Part shown: positions 23,801 through 34,700 of the stretch, one piece after another
Layout: every line of letters begins with the position of its first letter
How positions within the stretch are numbered: the first letter of the stretch is position 1
From: Reticulascus tulasneorum
Taxonomy: Eukaryota > Ascomycota > Sordariomycetes > Glomerellales > Reticulascaceae
NCBI GenBank assembly: GCA_001557505.1
Contig: LSAX01000001.1
Coordinates: 4,092,001-4,156,000, forward strand
Reading direction: 5' to 3'
Length of the DNA: 64,000 nt
The notes under the pieces: generated by a model
Told to the model about the DNA's origin: nothing
The model's database searches: none
Seen by the model: the letters and a program-made list of their open reading frames with translations, nothing else
Made by a program: the position numbers and the translations under genes

Positions 23801-25930
23801 AACTCGGACGAGCTTGGCGCAGTGGATACTACTAGTGAATCTAGCTCGATCAAAACAGGACCAGATGGACGACCCTTGAAGAGCGGATATCTCACAAAGA
23901 GAGGCAAGAACTTTGGCGGCTGGAAAGCCCGGTTCTTCGTTCTCGATGGCCCACTCTTGAAATACTATGAAACACCCGGCGGTGCGCATCTAGGGACAAT
24001 CAAATTGCAAAAGGCACAAATCGGCAAGCAGTCTCAGAACAACGACAATCAGTCACCAGCCCGAGGCGAGAATCCCCAAGATGATAACCAGTACCGTCAC
24101 GCTTTCCTGGTTCTCGAGCCTAAGAAGAAAGACTCTAGTAGTCACGTTAAGCATGTTCTATGCGCCGAGAGCGATAATGAGAGAGACCATTGGGTGGATG
24201 CCCTGTTGAAGTGGATTGACTATAAGGATCCAGATGATGACGAACCAAGCCCTCCGAAGGTCCACGCTCACGACCGTCAAAGCTCAGGCGGATCCGAACG
24301 AATTAATGGCATGAATGCTAAGAAGAAGATGTACAAACAGACCAATTCGCATCACCAAGCGTCGGATTCCGATGGTCTCATTGGCGTCAGTTACGATTCA
24401 ACAAGGCAAGGCGATACTCCCTCAGGCGCACCAGGCCGCCCGAAGACCTCAGGTGGTGTACCCGATCATCATTACAGCATGGGCGGCCATAGCGAGACAA
24501 TGACTTCTCAGCCATCCATGGTTATCTCAGCACCAAAGGACCTGCACGTGATTTCGGATTCGGCTTCTTGGGGCAACAAGATAGGGTTAGCTGCCCCTAC
24601 CGTCGATGAGAAGAAGCAGCGCAAACGGAGTTTCTTTGGATTCGGTCCTAAGGCAAGATCCTCTTCTGATGGCCAGGATACGCTGTTTGGAAATGAAGGC
24701 GGCGCGTCTTCGACGGCTTCGCAAGGACAATATGCGGGACCCGTCCGCCAAGCTTTCGGGGCTCCATTGGCAGAGGCTGTCAGATTTACTCCTCCTGCCG
24801 ACGTCAACGTTCCCCTGCCAGCTGTTGTGTTCCGGTGCATCCAGTACCTCGATTCGAAGAATGCAATCTTGGAAGAGGGTATCTTCCGACTGAGTGGTTC
24901 TAATGTTGTAATTAAGCAACTTCGCGAACGTTTCAACGTTGAGGGTGATATCGACCTGGTCAATGATGAGACCTATTATGACATCCACGCGGTCGCCTCG
25001 TTGCTCAAGCTGTACCTTCGCGAGCTTCCGACTACCATTCTGACCAGAGACCTTCATCTTGAATTTCTCTCCGTCACTGAGATGACAAACCCCAAGGAGA
25101 AGATCTACGCATTAGGGGAGCTCGTCCAGAGACTACCACAGGCCAATGCCACGCTGCTCAAGTACCTCATTGCGTTCCTTATCAAGATCATCAACAACGC
25201 GGAGTACAATAAGATGACAGTTCGTAATGTCGGCATCGTCTTCTCGCCTACCCTGAACATCCCTGCGCCAGTTTTCGCCATGTTCCTCCAGAATTACGAA
25301 GGAATCTTCGGCATTGAGCCGGAAGAATACGAATTGCCCTCGCCGATTTCAGAGGTCGAATCTCATCGCGATGGGGCCGGTTCTGTGACAGGCATGCCGA
25401 CAGGGCTCCCGTCTCGTCCATCTTTTGAGCCGCAACCCCGCCCATCAACATCGGGAACCAGCCAGTCCCCCCACCGCCAGCGGTTACTGGAATCCGTCAT
25501 GGCACAACAACGTTCTGGAGGCACACCTCCCGGACTTCTCATGGATCTGAATGCGGCACGAAGTTCGCCCACGCCGCCGCCGAACTTCTCTGTGAATCGT
25601 GCAACGACCTACGAGCCGCAATATCTGGCCCAGCAGCAGGGTGGAGGCCCGAACGTCTCAGTGCGGCCTGCGTATGACAGCGGATATGTTGTTCCTCAAA
25701 CCTATGACCCAACCAATTATCATGCACAAACCCGGAACGGCGGCCCCGGTTACGATCGCCCAATCTACCAGAACCCACACCAAGAGGAATACAACAACGG
25801 AGGCAGTCCGGCATACGAGCAACCCAACATGGGCAACAGACGGCGTGAGAGCGCCGTGTTCATGGGTGGTCTTGTTGGGCTGAACCACCAAGGCTCAAAG
25901 AGCCGACTCAGAGAGGAGACCCGTCTTTAA
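20846..25930 (+). CDS. bem3: Bem3-type Rho GTPase-activating protein (PX-PH-RhoGAP, 1560 aa)
   Basis: Exons are 20846-21060, 21384-21635 and 21715-25930, with introns of 323 and 79 nt; the joined frame is 4683 nt. The N-terminal 700 residues are disordered and contain a His/Gln tract (residues about 20-35, encoded by CAT/CAG repeats), a short predicted coiled coil near 215-260 and many Pro-rich SP sites. A PX-like domain at about 706-848 ('RIRVFKGLVTEEYPDLLLPPN') should bind phosphoinositides. A PH domain at about 878-985 ('KSGYLTKRGKNFGGWKARFF') follows. The RhoGAP domain spans about 1170-1354, with the arginine finger in 'GIFRLSG' (about residue 1214), then 'ASLLKLYLRELP' and 'NVGIVFSPTL'. 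The PX-PH-GAP order is that of yeast Bem3, which acts on Cdc42 at polarised growth sites. Start chosen: the first ATG from which two in-phase introns lead into the long frame. The first intron is unusually long for this window. Confidence 0.9.
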
Positions 25931-26996
25931 GTTTTCTCGCACTCGTTAATCGCTATGGAGTTATGCATGCCGATATTTTGGATTGTTCCGTTTTCCGGTA
26001 TACCCACTCGCTCACCTGCATTGACGATACCATATTTGTTACATTTTACTGCACATTCTTTCTTTCTTTCAATCACATATATATCGAAACCCACCGAAAC
26101 GGGTAACGACATGGTACCAATATACCCAAGATTATATCCGAAGACGACTACGGACAGGCGCCGAGCGTTGTATTACTTAATTTTGATTGTCGGATCATCG
26201 CATCTCGATCTCGAATCAGATTTGCCCTTTTTTACGGGTCTTCTAGGGCTTGGATGATACAAGACAGCTCCCAAAAGAGGACTGATGGAGAACGTTGTAA
26301 TGTTCAGATGAAGCCAGCCAAAGGCTGGTTGTACGAGAGAGGATGATGATGTGACGGGACAGATTGTACATTATTGTGGAGGAAGGAGTTTGAGGATCTA
26401 GGTTTTTCGGTTTTATTACAAACTCCCCAGGAGCGTTTGGGAGGGAGGCTGCCTGGGATCATGAGAGTTGGTGGTTTGAAATCTCTCAGCAAGGCGTTAA
26501 GGGAGTGAATGGATTTCTGCCCATATCCTATTTATACCGTCAGGTTTTTTCATAGTGGACAAAATGGCCATTTTCATGGAGATAGTTACTTGAACTAGGC
26601 TATCTAGGCGCGGTTCAACGTTGAATAAGAGCATGCTTCTCACTAAATAGGAAACCCTGGAATTCAGGTTCCTCATCGTCGCTCTACCTTGACTTACGGG
26701 AGATTAGTTTTACCAGTTACTTCAAGCCAGGAGATTCCATAGTCCTCCATTCAATGATGTCCCATGATGTCCCATGATGCTGAAGGTCTTAGATATGCAA
26801 CGCCACAATGATTGATAGGGGGCAGATGACGCTGTGGCTTACGAAAAATAATTGTTAGTGTCGGGAGTGTCGGGAATGTCGGCACCTTTCATCCTGGCTT
26901 GACTTTAAGAGGTCGGCAATTTCTGATGCCGCACCTCCGTCATCATCGAATTCGAGACTCAAGCCAGCATAGCTTGCTCCCCACCACCAACCAACG
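25931..26996. other. Intergenic, no gene seen
   Basis: This holds the 3' UTR of the RhoGAP gene and the promoter of the Zn2Cys6 gene. A short tandem repeat of ATGATGTCCC units lies at about 26754-26779, and a GTGTCGGGA-type repeat at about 26859-26881. Confidence 0.5.
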
Positions 26997-29710
26997 ATGG
27001 ACCGCAGTGTCAATGTGGTCGATCCTGCGCTGAGAGGCGTAACCTCGCTGTCACACGAAACTGCAAACAACAGCCAGTCGGCATCGGCGGCATCGCATGC
27101 AAGATGGAGTCGAGGCGACGGTGCTGGGAGAGCTTCATCAGCCGACGCGCACCACGAAGAAAATTCCCCAGGCACGCCGCATTCAGACCACGACGACTCC
27201 AACGACGGAACGCCGCACCATGATTCTGCGCATGATCCGAACCACGACCCCAAACGACCGAGGGCGTGCGAGGCGTGCCGAGGGCTGAAGGTGCGATGCG
27301 AGCCGGATCCGAACGACACAGAAGGCCCCTGCAAGAGGTGCAAGAAGGCGGGGCGGAGCTGTGTCGTCACGGTACCTACAAGGAAGAGGCAGAAGAAGAC
27401 GGATAGCCGAGTCGCGGAGCTGGAGAAAAAAATCGACGCCCTGACGGCGAGCTTGCAAGCTCGAGGGAGCGTCGCGCCTCCGATGGTTTCAGCACCGGCG
27501 AGGCCGGAACCTGTAACTGTCCTGAAGTGGGGGAACCATGGCATGACGGGCCACTTTGACGAAGCGGACGCCAACAGTCGGGTCCCGTCTATACTGAGTC
27601 GCGAGTCGTACGCCCCTGACACCCCGCGGTTTCAACCTCCTCCTCCGGCCATGGCGGGCCAGAAGAGGAAATTCACGGATCGGAACGACACGCCGAGCGA
27701 GGCCGAGAGCAGAGCAGTCGCGCCGCCAAACACAGCCAGCAACGACCCGGACGTCATCGAACGGGGGATCCTGTCCATGAGCAAGGCGGTCGAGCTCTTC
27801 GCGAGGTACAATAACAGGATGGTGCAGCACCTCCCCGCCGTGGTCTTCCCGCCCGAGACGACCCTCGCAGAACTCCGCAGGACGAAGCCCATACTCCTCC
27901 TCGCCGTCTTGGCGGGCAGCTCCTCCGAGACGCCCTCCCTGCAGCGCCAGCTGGTGAGGGACCTGATGCAGATCCTGGCGGACAAGGTCATCGTCACCGG
28001 CGAGAAGAGCATCGAGCTGATCCAGGCCCTGCACATCGCCGTCATGTGGTACTGGCCGCCGGAGCACTACGAAGAGCTCAAGTTCTACCAGCTGGTGCAC
28101 ATCGCGGCGGTCATGGCCATCGACCTCGGGCTGGGGCGGAGGTCGGCGACGAAGCGCGCGCAGGTGCCGTACAACTGGAAGCACCACCCGACGCGGAAGA
28201 GCCCGCCGCCGGATCCCACGACCATCGAATCGAGGAGGACGTGGCTGGCGTGCTATTTCCTGGCGGCGAACACCTCGATGGCCTTGCACCGGCCGTGTTT
28301 GGTTCGATGGACTGTGTTCATGCAGGAGAGCCTCGAAATGCTCGAGTCGTCGCCCGACGCCGCGCCGACGGACAAGTATTTCTGCCACCTGGTGCGGACG
28401 CATCAGCTGGCGGAGGAAGTGGGCATCCAGTTCTCGATGGATGACCCGTCGAGCTTCGTAAAACTCGACGACTCGCGCAACCAGTATGCCATGCGCGCTC
28501 TGGAGCGCAGCTTGGAGGCGTGCAAAGCGAGGGTCTCCAAGGAGCTCCTCCAACGTAAGTCCAGCCCCCCCCCCAGCCCTTCAGCGTGTCGCGATGCTAA
28601 CCTTCAGCAGCAACCCTCAAGATCTCCCTCCACGTCGTCTCCCTCTACATGCATGAAATCGCCCTCTCCGACCCCTATCCCGGCAAGGACGCAGATTCGA
28701 GCTCGGTGTTCGATCCCTCCACTGCAAAGGATGATGCGCCGAGCGAGCCGTCGGCCATCATCCCGGCGCACGTCAACGCTCTCTCCGCCTGCCTCACCGC
28801 CATCCACGGCATCTTCGAGACCTTCCTCGCCATGAACCTGGAGGACATCCGCTGCCTGCCCACCTTCAACTTCGTGCGCGTCGCCTACGGCGTCGTCGTG
28901 CTCATCAAGATGTACTTCTCCGCCACGGCCCCCAACTCGGAGCTCGGCAAGGTCATGGGCCAGGAGCACCTCAAGGTCGACTACTACCTCGAGCGCCTGC
29001 TCGCCAAGTTCCGCAACACGGCCGCCAACGACCAGAGCCGGCCGGCGGCGAAGTTCCTCGTCGTCGTCGTGATGCTGCGTTCCTGGTTCCTGAAGCAAGG
29101 GAAGGGCTGGAACGGCTCGAATCCCAACGGGCCGCCGCAGGAGGGCGGCTGCCCGTTCGAGCTGTTGGGACGACCTACCACGGGTCCGGAGACAGCCTCC
29201 TCATGCCCCGAAGACGGGAAGCGCTACGCCACGCCGCAGATGCAGCAGGAGTACCCTCAGGCCAACACGCCTCTTCAGCTCCTCTCCGAAATCGCCACAA
29301 ACGACCGCTCCCACGCACGGTCGGCGCCGATCATGTGGCTCGGCAGTCGCCAGGCCGCGCAGCCGTTCATGTACGACGCAGAACCGGCCGTCAGTTCCTC
29401 CACGCCGTCGACTGTGAACATCGCCTCGAACACGGAGGTCAGCACGCCGTCGGTGATGAACGGCCTGGACCCCACCATGCCCGTGCCGAATACAGCGACT
29501 CCGTGGGTCGATACCGCATTTGCCGACTTCAACGACTTAGGCTTGAACTCAGGCTTCGCCGGCGGGATGAGTCTGGAGGAGCTGGCGTTCGGGTTCGGCG
29601 ACAGCCCATCTAATATGGAAAATGGAATGCGGCATGCGCTGGCCAACGACGCGTGGTTCGGCGAGTTTTTCCAGAGCTTTCCTGGTGCGGGTACCATGCT
29701 TCCTATGTGA
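26997..29710 (+). CDS. War1-like Zn2Cys6 transcription factor (2 exons, about 885 aa)
   Basis: Exon 1 is 26997-28554. Exon 2 starts at 28608 or 28611 (tandem CAGCAG acceptor, both in frame) and runs to 29710. The N-terminus is Asp/His-rich. The zinc cluster at about residues 90-122 has spacing CX2CX6CX10CX2CX6C, with the long central loop seen in the War1 group. It is followed by the basic 'PTRKRQKKTDSR' and a leucine/charged coiled-coil linker ('VAELEKKIDALTASLQA'), so dimeric DNA binding is likely. The middle region has the fungal regulator core ('MWYWPPEHYEELKFYQLVHIAAVMAIDLGLG'-type block, about 350-385). The C-terminus is rich in acidic and aromatic residues and ends near 'FFQSFPGAGTMLPM', a plausible activation region. 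Yeast War1 controls weak-acid stress genes; whether this protein does is not shown. Strong GC bias creates a 354-codon antisense frame that is not a gene. Confidence 0.88.
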
Positions 29711-30766
29711 TTGTACCAAAATAAAAATCCAGGGTGATACTGCTTACATACGGCGTTTGCACTTGGACCAGGATGGGATTTATGAATAGACTTGGCTGAC
29801 TGGTCCCCAACAAGATGGCACCGGGGGGGGGGAGGGATGGGGCTGTCATCTTTTAGCAATATACCGCCTCTCTACTCCTGTTTGACGGGAAAGGTGTCAT
29901 TGTTCATGTAGTATTTAGCGGGCGTATGTGCAATATACCTCTCATTCATTTGGCGACGGAATACAGCCGGTTCGTGCCGATTTTGTACATCCTTTTCACT
30001 CGAGCTTAAGCCTGGACGTGGGCGGCTGGAATGAGATGATTATGGAGAGCAATGTTCCATGTCATTCTGAAGAAAGCTAGTCTCAATTGTTCGCAATGCT
30101 CCTTAGTCATTCTTTCGATACAGGTCCCCTTCCCTGTACTAACCGGCCCCAAGTGTAATAAGTGTACACAGTCCCCCAGAATACGCCGACCGCCATATCA
30201 TGCCTTCGTACCATAAGCATTCTTCGCCATGATAGACCCCAAAGCAACAGCCAGTGTTCTTTTCCCAACCATTTTGGTTTTTTGGTTGCCATCGAGCTTG
30301 CAATTTACACGTTTCCCTGCCTCCTGATATCCTCTCCCCAATTTGTAACTCCATATCACTCAAGTGAAATAGCAACCTCCGGTCGCTGTGTCATAACTGA
30401 AAGAAGATGGCTGGATAGATACTTGTCGCCCGTTTGTAATCTGCATGCGGCGGCATGGAGAGCCAGAATCGCATCGATTGGGCAACAGTCAGCCGAATCT
30501 GATTTAAAAAAGGCTGTGTAAACTTGAAACGAAGTGGAAAGACATGATCTTCCAAAGGTCTGCAGTGAATCGTGAGATGCGGGATAAATGTACTAGGACA
30601 GGATTGCCTGGTAAGATATGAGGCGGGGTATTGCAAGAGAAAGAGGCACGAGGATGAGATTGATTCGGTGCGAAGCATTGAAAGCAGATACTGGTCTGGA
30701 GGTGTGGCTGTTTTATCGTAGACATTCAACATCAATCGTAGAAAGGTCCGGCAATGCGGACATCGC
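29711..30766. other. Intergenic between convergent genes
   Basis: The Zn2Cys6 gene (plus) and the serine-rich gene (minus) end towards this stretch. A run of ten G lies at 29823-29832. Only short frames; no gene seen. Confidence 0.5.
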
Positions 30767-31714
30767 TCAATCCATGTAGAAGTCGCCCTTGAGGATTCTC
30801 TCCTGGAAGGCATCAGGTTTCTGTCGCTGCTCGGGAGCCTTGGGCTTCATGGCAGCAGCCTGGGCTGGAGGAGCGGGCATATCAGAGACCGATTTGGCAC
30901 GGTCATGTTGGTTCCCATTGCCAGTGGTACGGGGAGGGGAGCTAGAGAGGGTGGATCCAAATGAGAAGGATGGCCTCGGGCCCTGGACGGAGCTCTCGGC
31001 TCGGGACCTAAACTGCTCGGACCAGTTGAAGCCTTGCTGGTCTGGTCGAGAAGAAAACACGTCAGAAGGGGTTCTTTGGTTTTGTGTGTTGCTTGCCTGT
31101 GCAGTGCTGCTGGCCCGACGCCTTGCGGCGCCGTTGAAGACAGCTGCGATGGATGAGGTGCCGCCGGTGGTACTAGTTGGTGGCTTGGCAGTCGCACCTG
31201 CTCCTGCTGCTGGTACACCTCGAGCAGTCTGGTGCGTGCTGCTTCGCCTGGCGATGGTGGCGGGAGTGCTGGGAGGAGCGTTGGGAAGAACAGATGGGTT
31301 ATTACCATTTGACCCGGGGCTTCCGCCGCCGGTTGTACGCAGATTGCGCATGGCTTGGGCACCGAAGCTCATTCTGCGGGTGAAGGGGGTGTTTGGGGCG
31401 GTTCTGGCACTGGTCGACATGTCTTCCTCGTCAATGGCGTTCTCATCAATAGAGTCTGAGTTGGTGGACATGCTCCCTCGTCGGAAGTTATTGAAGGTAT
31501 TGGCACTGGTGGGAGAGGCGCCGCTGAGCCCGAGACCGGTGGAAACGGAGAGTCTCCGTCTCTGGGGGTCGGCAGTCATGTTGGCATTGGGGAAGATGGT
31601 TGCGCTGCCGGTGGAGGTCGAGTTGCTACGGAAGAGGCCGGCGAATGCCTGCGAGGTCACGGAGCCCCGCCGATTTCGGTTCGCGTCGTTCTGGTTATTG
31701 CTATCGCTGGACAT
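30767..31714 (-). CDS. Conserved serine-rich protein (315 aa)
   Basis: Single exon. The frame is open from 31927, but the first 71 codons are CT-rich leader-like sequence, so the internal ATG at 31714 ('MSSDSNNQNDANRNRRGSVTS') is taken as start. The protein is Ser/Thr/Asn/Ala-rich and disordered throughout. It carries repeated basic phosphosite-like motifs ('RRGSV', 'RRRLSVS', 'RRGSMS', 'RRMSFG', 'ARRSST', 'RRRASS'), which are good protein kinase A-type R-R-x-S sites, and an acidic 'DENAIDEEDMS' patch. The tail 'AFQERILKGDFYMD' is compact and probably the conserved functional end. It matches my memory of mould proteins labelled 'conserved serine-rich protein', whose function is unknown. No signal peptide or membrane segment is seen. 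It is convergent with the War1-like gene. Confidence 0.75.
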   Translation of the reverse strand: MSSDSNNQNDANRNRRGSVTSQAFAGLFRSNSTSTGSATIFPNANMTADPQRRRLSVSTGLGLSGASPTSANTFNNFRRGSMSTNSDSIDENAIDEEDMSTSARTAPNTPFTRRMSFGAQAMRNLRTTGGGSPGSNGNNPSVLPNAPPSTPATIARRSSTHQTARGVPAAGAGATAKPPTSTTGGTSSIAAVFNGAARRRASSTAQASNTQNQRTPSDVFSSRPDQQGFNWSEQFRSRAESSVQGPRPSFSFGSTLSSSPPRTTGNGNQHDRAKSVSDMPAPPAQAAAMKPKAPEQRQKPDAFQERILKGDFYMD

Positions 31715-34700
31715 GTTGTGTGGCGAGGGATTCTGAATGAAAAAGGGACTCGAATGTCCGTTTCTATGCGGTCGTTCGAAGAGTGGAGATGTTGGCTTGA
31801 TGGACCCTAAGATGGTAGAGGGCAAATCGTGGAGGGGGGGGGGATTGTTCGAGAATGACGGATGCGTGGAAGGTGGGATGCTATTATAATGGAACGGGAA
31901 CGGGGATTGATTGATGGGGGGTGACACTAATTGGCGGGCTGTGTGATCACCGGGATGGTCAGGGATAGGCCAAAGTCAGCGTGGTTGGGTTGTCGATCAA
32001 GGGGTTGCTCTTCAATTCTTTGCAAGGAACGATCGTCGCAGCAGCCTTTCGGCGGTTCGAAGAGAAGCCTCGACGTGTGACGTCGCGCCCTGATATGATG
32101 GCACAATGTCCAGAGGCTTGAATGGGATGGTTGGGGGGGTGGGGGCGATGATCGAATTGGGTTTTGTTCCGAATTCTGGATATCTTTTTTGCTTGTTTTG
32201 GAAAGCAATCAATATTTGTTGAGACAAAGTTGATTGCTTGAATGGGGACACCGATGCTGAGTAGTATCTAAGGTAGTAGGAGTCGGATACGGCGGGGAAA
32301 GTGGACGGCGCAAGAGAGTGTGCGCCAGGACAGAAGAAGAGATGGAAAGAGGGGAGAAAGAGGAGCACAAGAGAGAGAAAGAGAGAGAGTTTGGCGCCAA
32401 AGGAAAGATGTGGACGATTGGATCTGGTGATGTTCAGGAGAAGGTGTCAAGGATAGTGTTCGATGGAAGCTTGACAAGTGGAGGAAGAGCGGTTGATTGA
32501 CTGATTTGGTTGCGATGCAACAAGCAAGTCAGTCAGTTCAGGGAATGATGGACCGTGTGGGACTTGGCTGTGGGGGAAGAGGAAAGAGGTGTGTGGGACT
32601 CAACAGTCCGTGCCCACTGCCTGCCTGCAGTCAGTGGCCTGAGTTCAATCGTTCAGGTCGACGCCGCTGGACTGATAGCGCGAATTGAAGGCAGGAGCAA
32701 CTGCTACGCGGAGGCGGAGGCTACGGCAAGCTTCCAAGCTTCCAAGCTTGCCCACTGCCCTTCCTTATTAGCTGCCAGGTTTAGTACCTTTTAGTGCAAA
32801 TACAGCTCTAGAGTACCTTACCACGCCTACCTAAAGGATACCTATAGCTGTGCGTTAGGTGGTTCTGCAAAAGGTGACTAATGTGGGTGTATCGGCCAAT
32901 GATTTCAGCGGGAAAGTGCCATTGCAACCACCCTCGGCACCTAAAGGCTACTGATAGGCGGTACGTACTTGTACGTACCCAGCACCACAATGTTTTAGCG
33001 GGGCAGTAGTGGCATTTTAGTGCAACAATTTAGTGCTATGCCTGGCGGCCTGCTCCAGAGATGCAGCACTCTGCTCTCCCCCCAGGGCCCCCCCCCAAAC
33101 TGTCTTCCACACACCCCCCCGCTTGACGACGTCACCCAATTGAATGGGTTTGCGGGGTAAGAATTCCGCGACGTGGTGCCAAGAGCGACAGGAGTGACAT
33201 TGGGCGAGACGCTGGTTTGAGGCGGATGTGGTGATAGCTACCACACACAGCATGGTGAAAGGACACCCACCACCCTCCACTTCGACTTAATAGTAAGTTC
33301 GTACTAATGTCGAGACTTAATTAACAAACCTCCACTGATGAGATGCGGAAAAGGGTCTTGCGGTGATTCGTGTTCAAAATCAGATCAGCATGTTTAAATT
33401 AATGCGGCTTCTGCCTTAGCAGCTTAGCCGTTGCGTCAGCGACATAACTGCTGCATCTGCATCTGCATCCCCATCTCTCCCCATCTCTCCCCATCTTTGC
33501 CACACGGCTTGACCTGTCCCAGAAGTGTCTTTTTCGTTGACTCAAGACAAGAGACGAAAAGAAACAAAGAAGGGGGATCGATCTTGTCCGGTCCCACATC
33601 ATGAAAACAATCCTGCTCACACCAGCATCCGACCCCTCGTCAAGGAAAGTTCCCCAACCAGTCCCAACAATAAAAAATTAAAACTACGCTCGCGCCTGTC
33701 AGCTTGTCTTGTATCACGGATTCGCAGTTGTCGGTCGGTCTTCGCATGTACTGGTATGCAAGTACGTGGCACGTCTCCCACACAGACGTTGGGCTGACTT
33801 GGCGTGCAGCATTCCCATCAACGAACACTGCCCCGGATAGATAACTGCCCACAAATAGCCCCCGTCCCGTCCAATAGTGTCTCGTTCCTACAACCAGGAT
33901 ATATCTAGGGCGGAATGGGGGGATCTCAGGAGGCAGAGATTGGCGAAGCTGCGCAGCCTATCAGATGCGCCACTCGGTGGGGGGTAACTTACGCTGGACT
34001 GGCTTTCTGCTCAAACTCATCGGTCCCGCTAGTCAGTTGCGAAGCACTCGTTGTGGTGTGCATTTCCCAGATCAGTAGAGGTCGCATGCAGGGAAGACGA
34101 CAACGGGCTCTCGCAAACGTGCGGAGTGGTAGTGGCACACGCTCACCCAGACATCAGGCATGCCATGTGCTCTGGTACGTAGCACGCGCAAAAGGGCAAA
34201 GCTCAAAGTTGGCCTTGAGCCGGAGACTCATGAGAGTCCCCGCGTGTGGTCCATCAAGGTTCTTGCTGTTGCTGACGATCGGAAATCCACACATTGCGCA
34301 ATGTTTGAGGACGAAAGCTCCTCATGGGCGATCTGGTAGTTTGCCCCCTCATCAAAACCCAACTTCCTACGTCCAGTAGCCAACTGGCTCTCGCATCTCC
34401 ATCCCCACCACCCTCCCCGACTCGTGGCCGCTCTTAGCACCGTTTGCAGACACCTTTCGATTTCCCCGCAAACAGTGCGTCTCCATTGCCCCATCAAACG
34501 AACCCTCTTCCCATATTAGCTATAGCTCTCCCGCTATCACACAACCCGCTTCATCGGCACAGAGAGGAGTCTAGACCTCATGTACCACTCGGCGTCCTGC
34601 GTCACGGGAAAGTTTATCAAACCCCCCCGGCCATCAATAGTCCAATTGCCTGATACCGCGGAATGGGGCATGAGGTGCCCAAATCCCATGCTACTGACAC

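Noticed and set aside
27489..28553. 354-codon open frame on the minus strand
   Set aside because: It lies wholly antisense to the War1-like regulator, whose strong third-position GC bias keeps the opposite frame open. It is Arg/His/Val-rich with no domain.
30789..31736. 315-codon plus-strand frame
   Set aside because: Shadow of the serine-rich gene in another strand; composition is Leu/Val/Ala noise and it has no recognisable motif.
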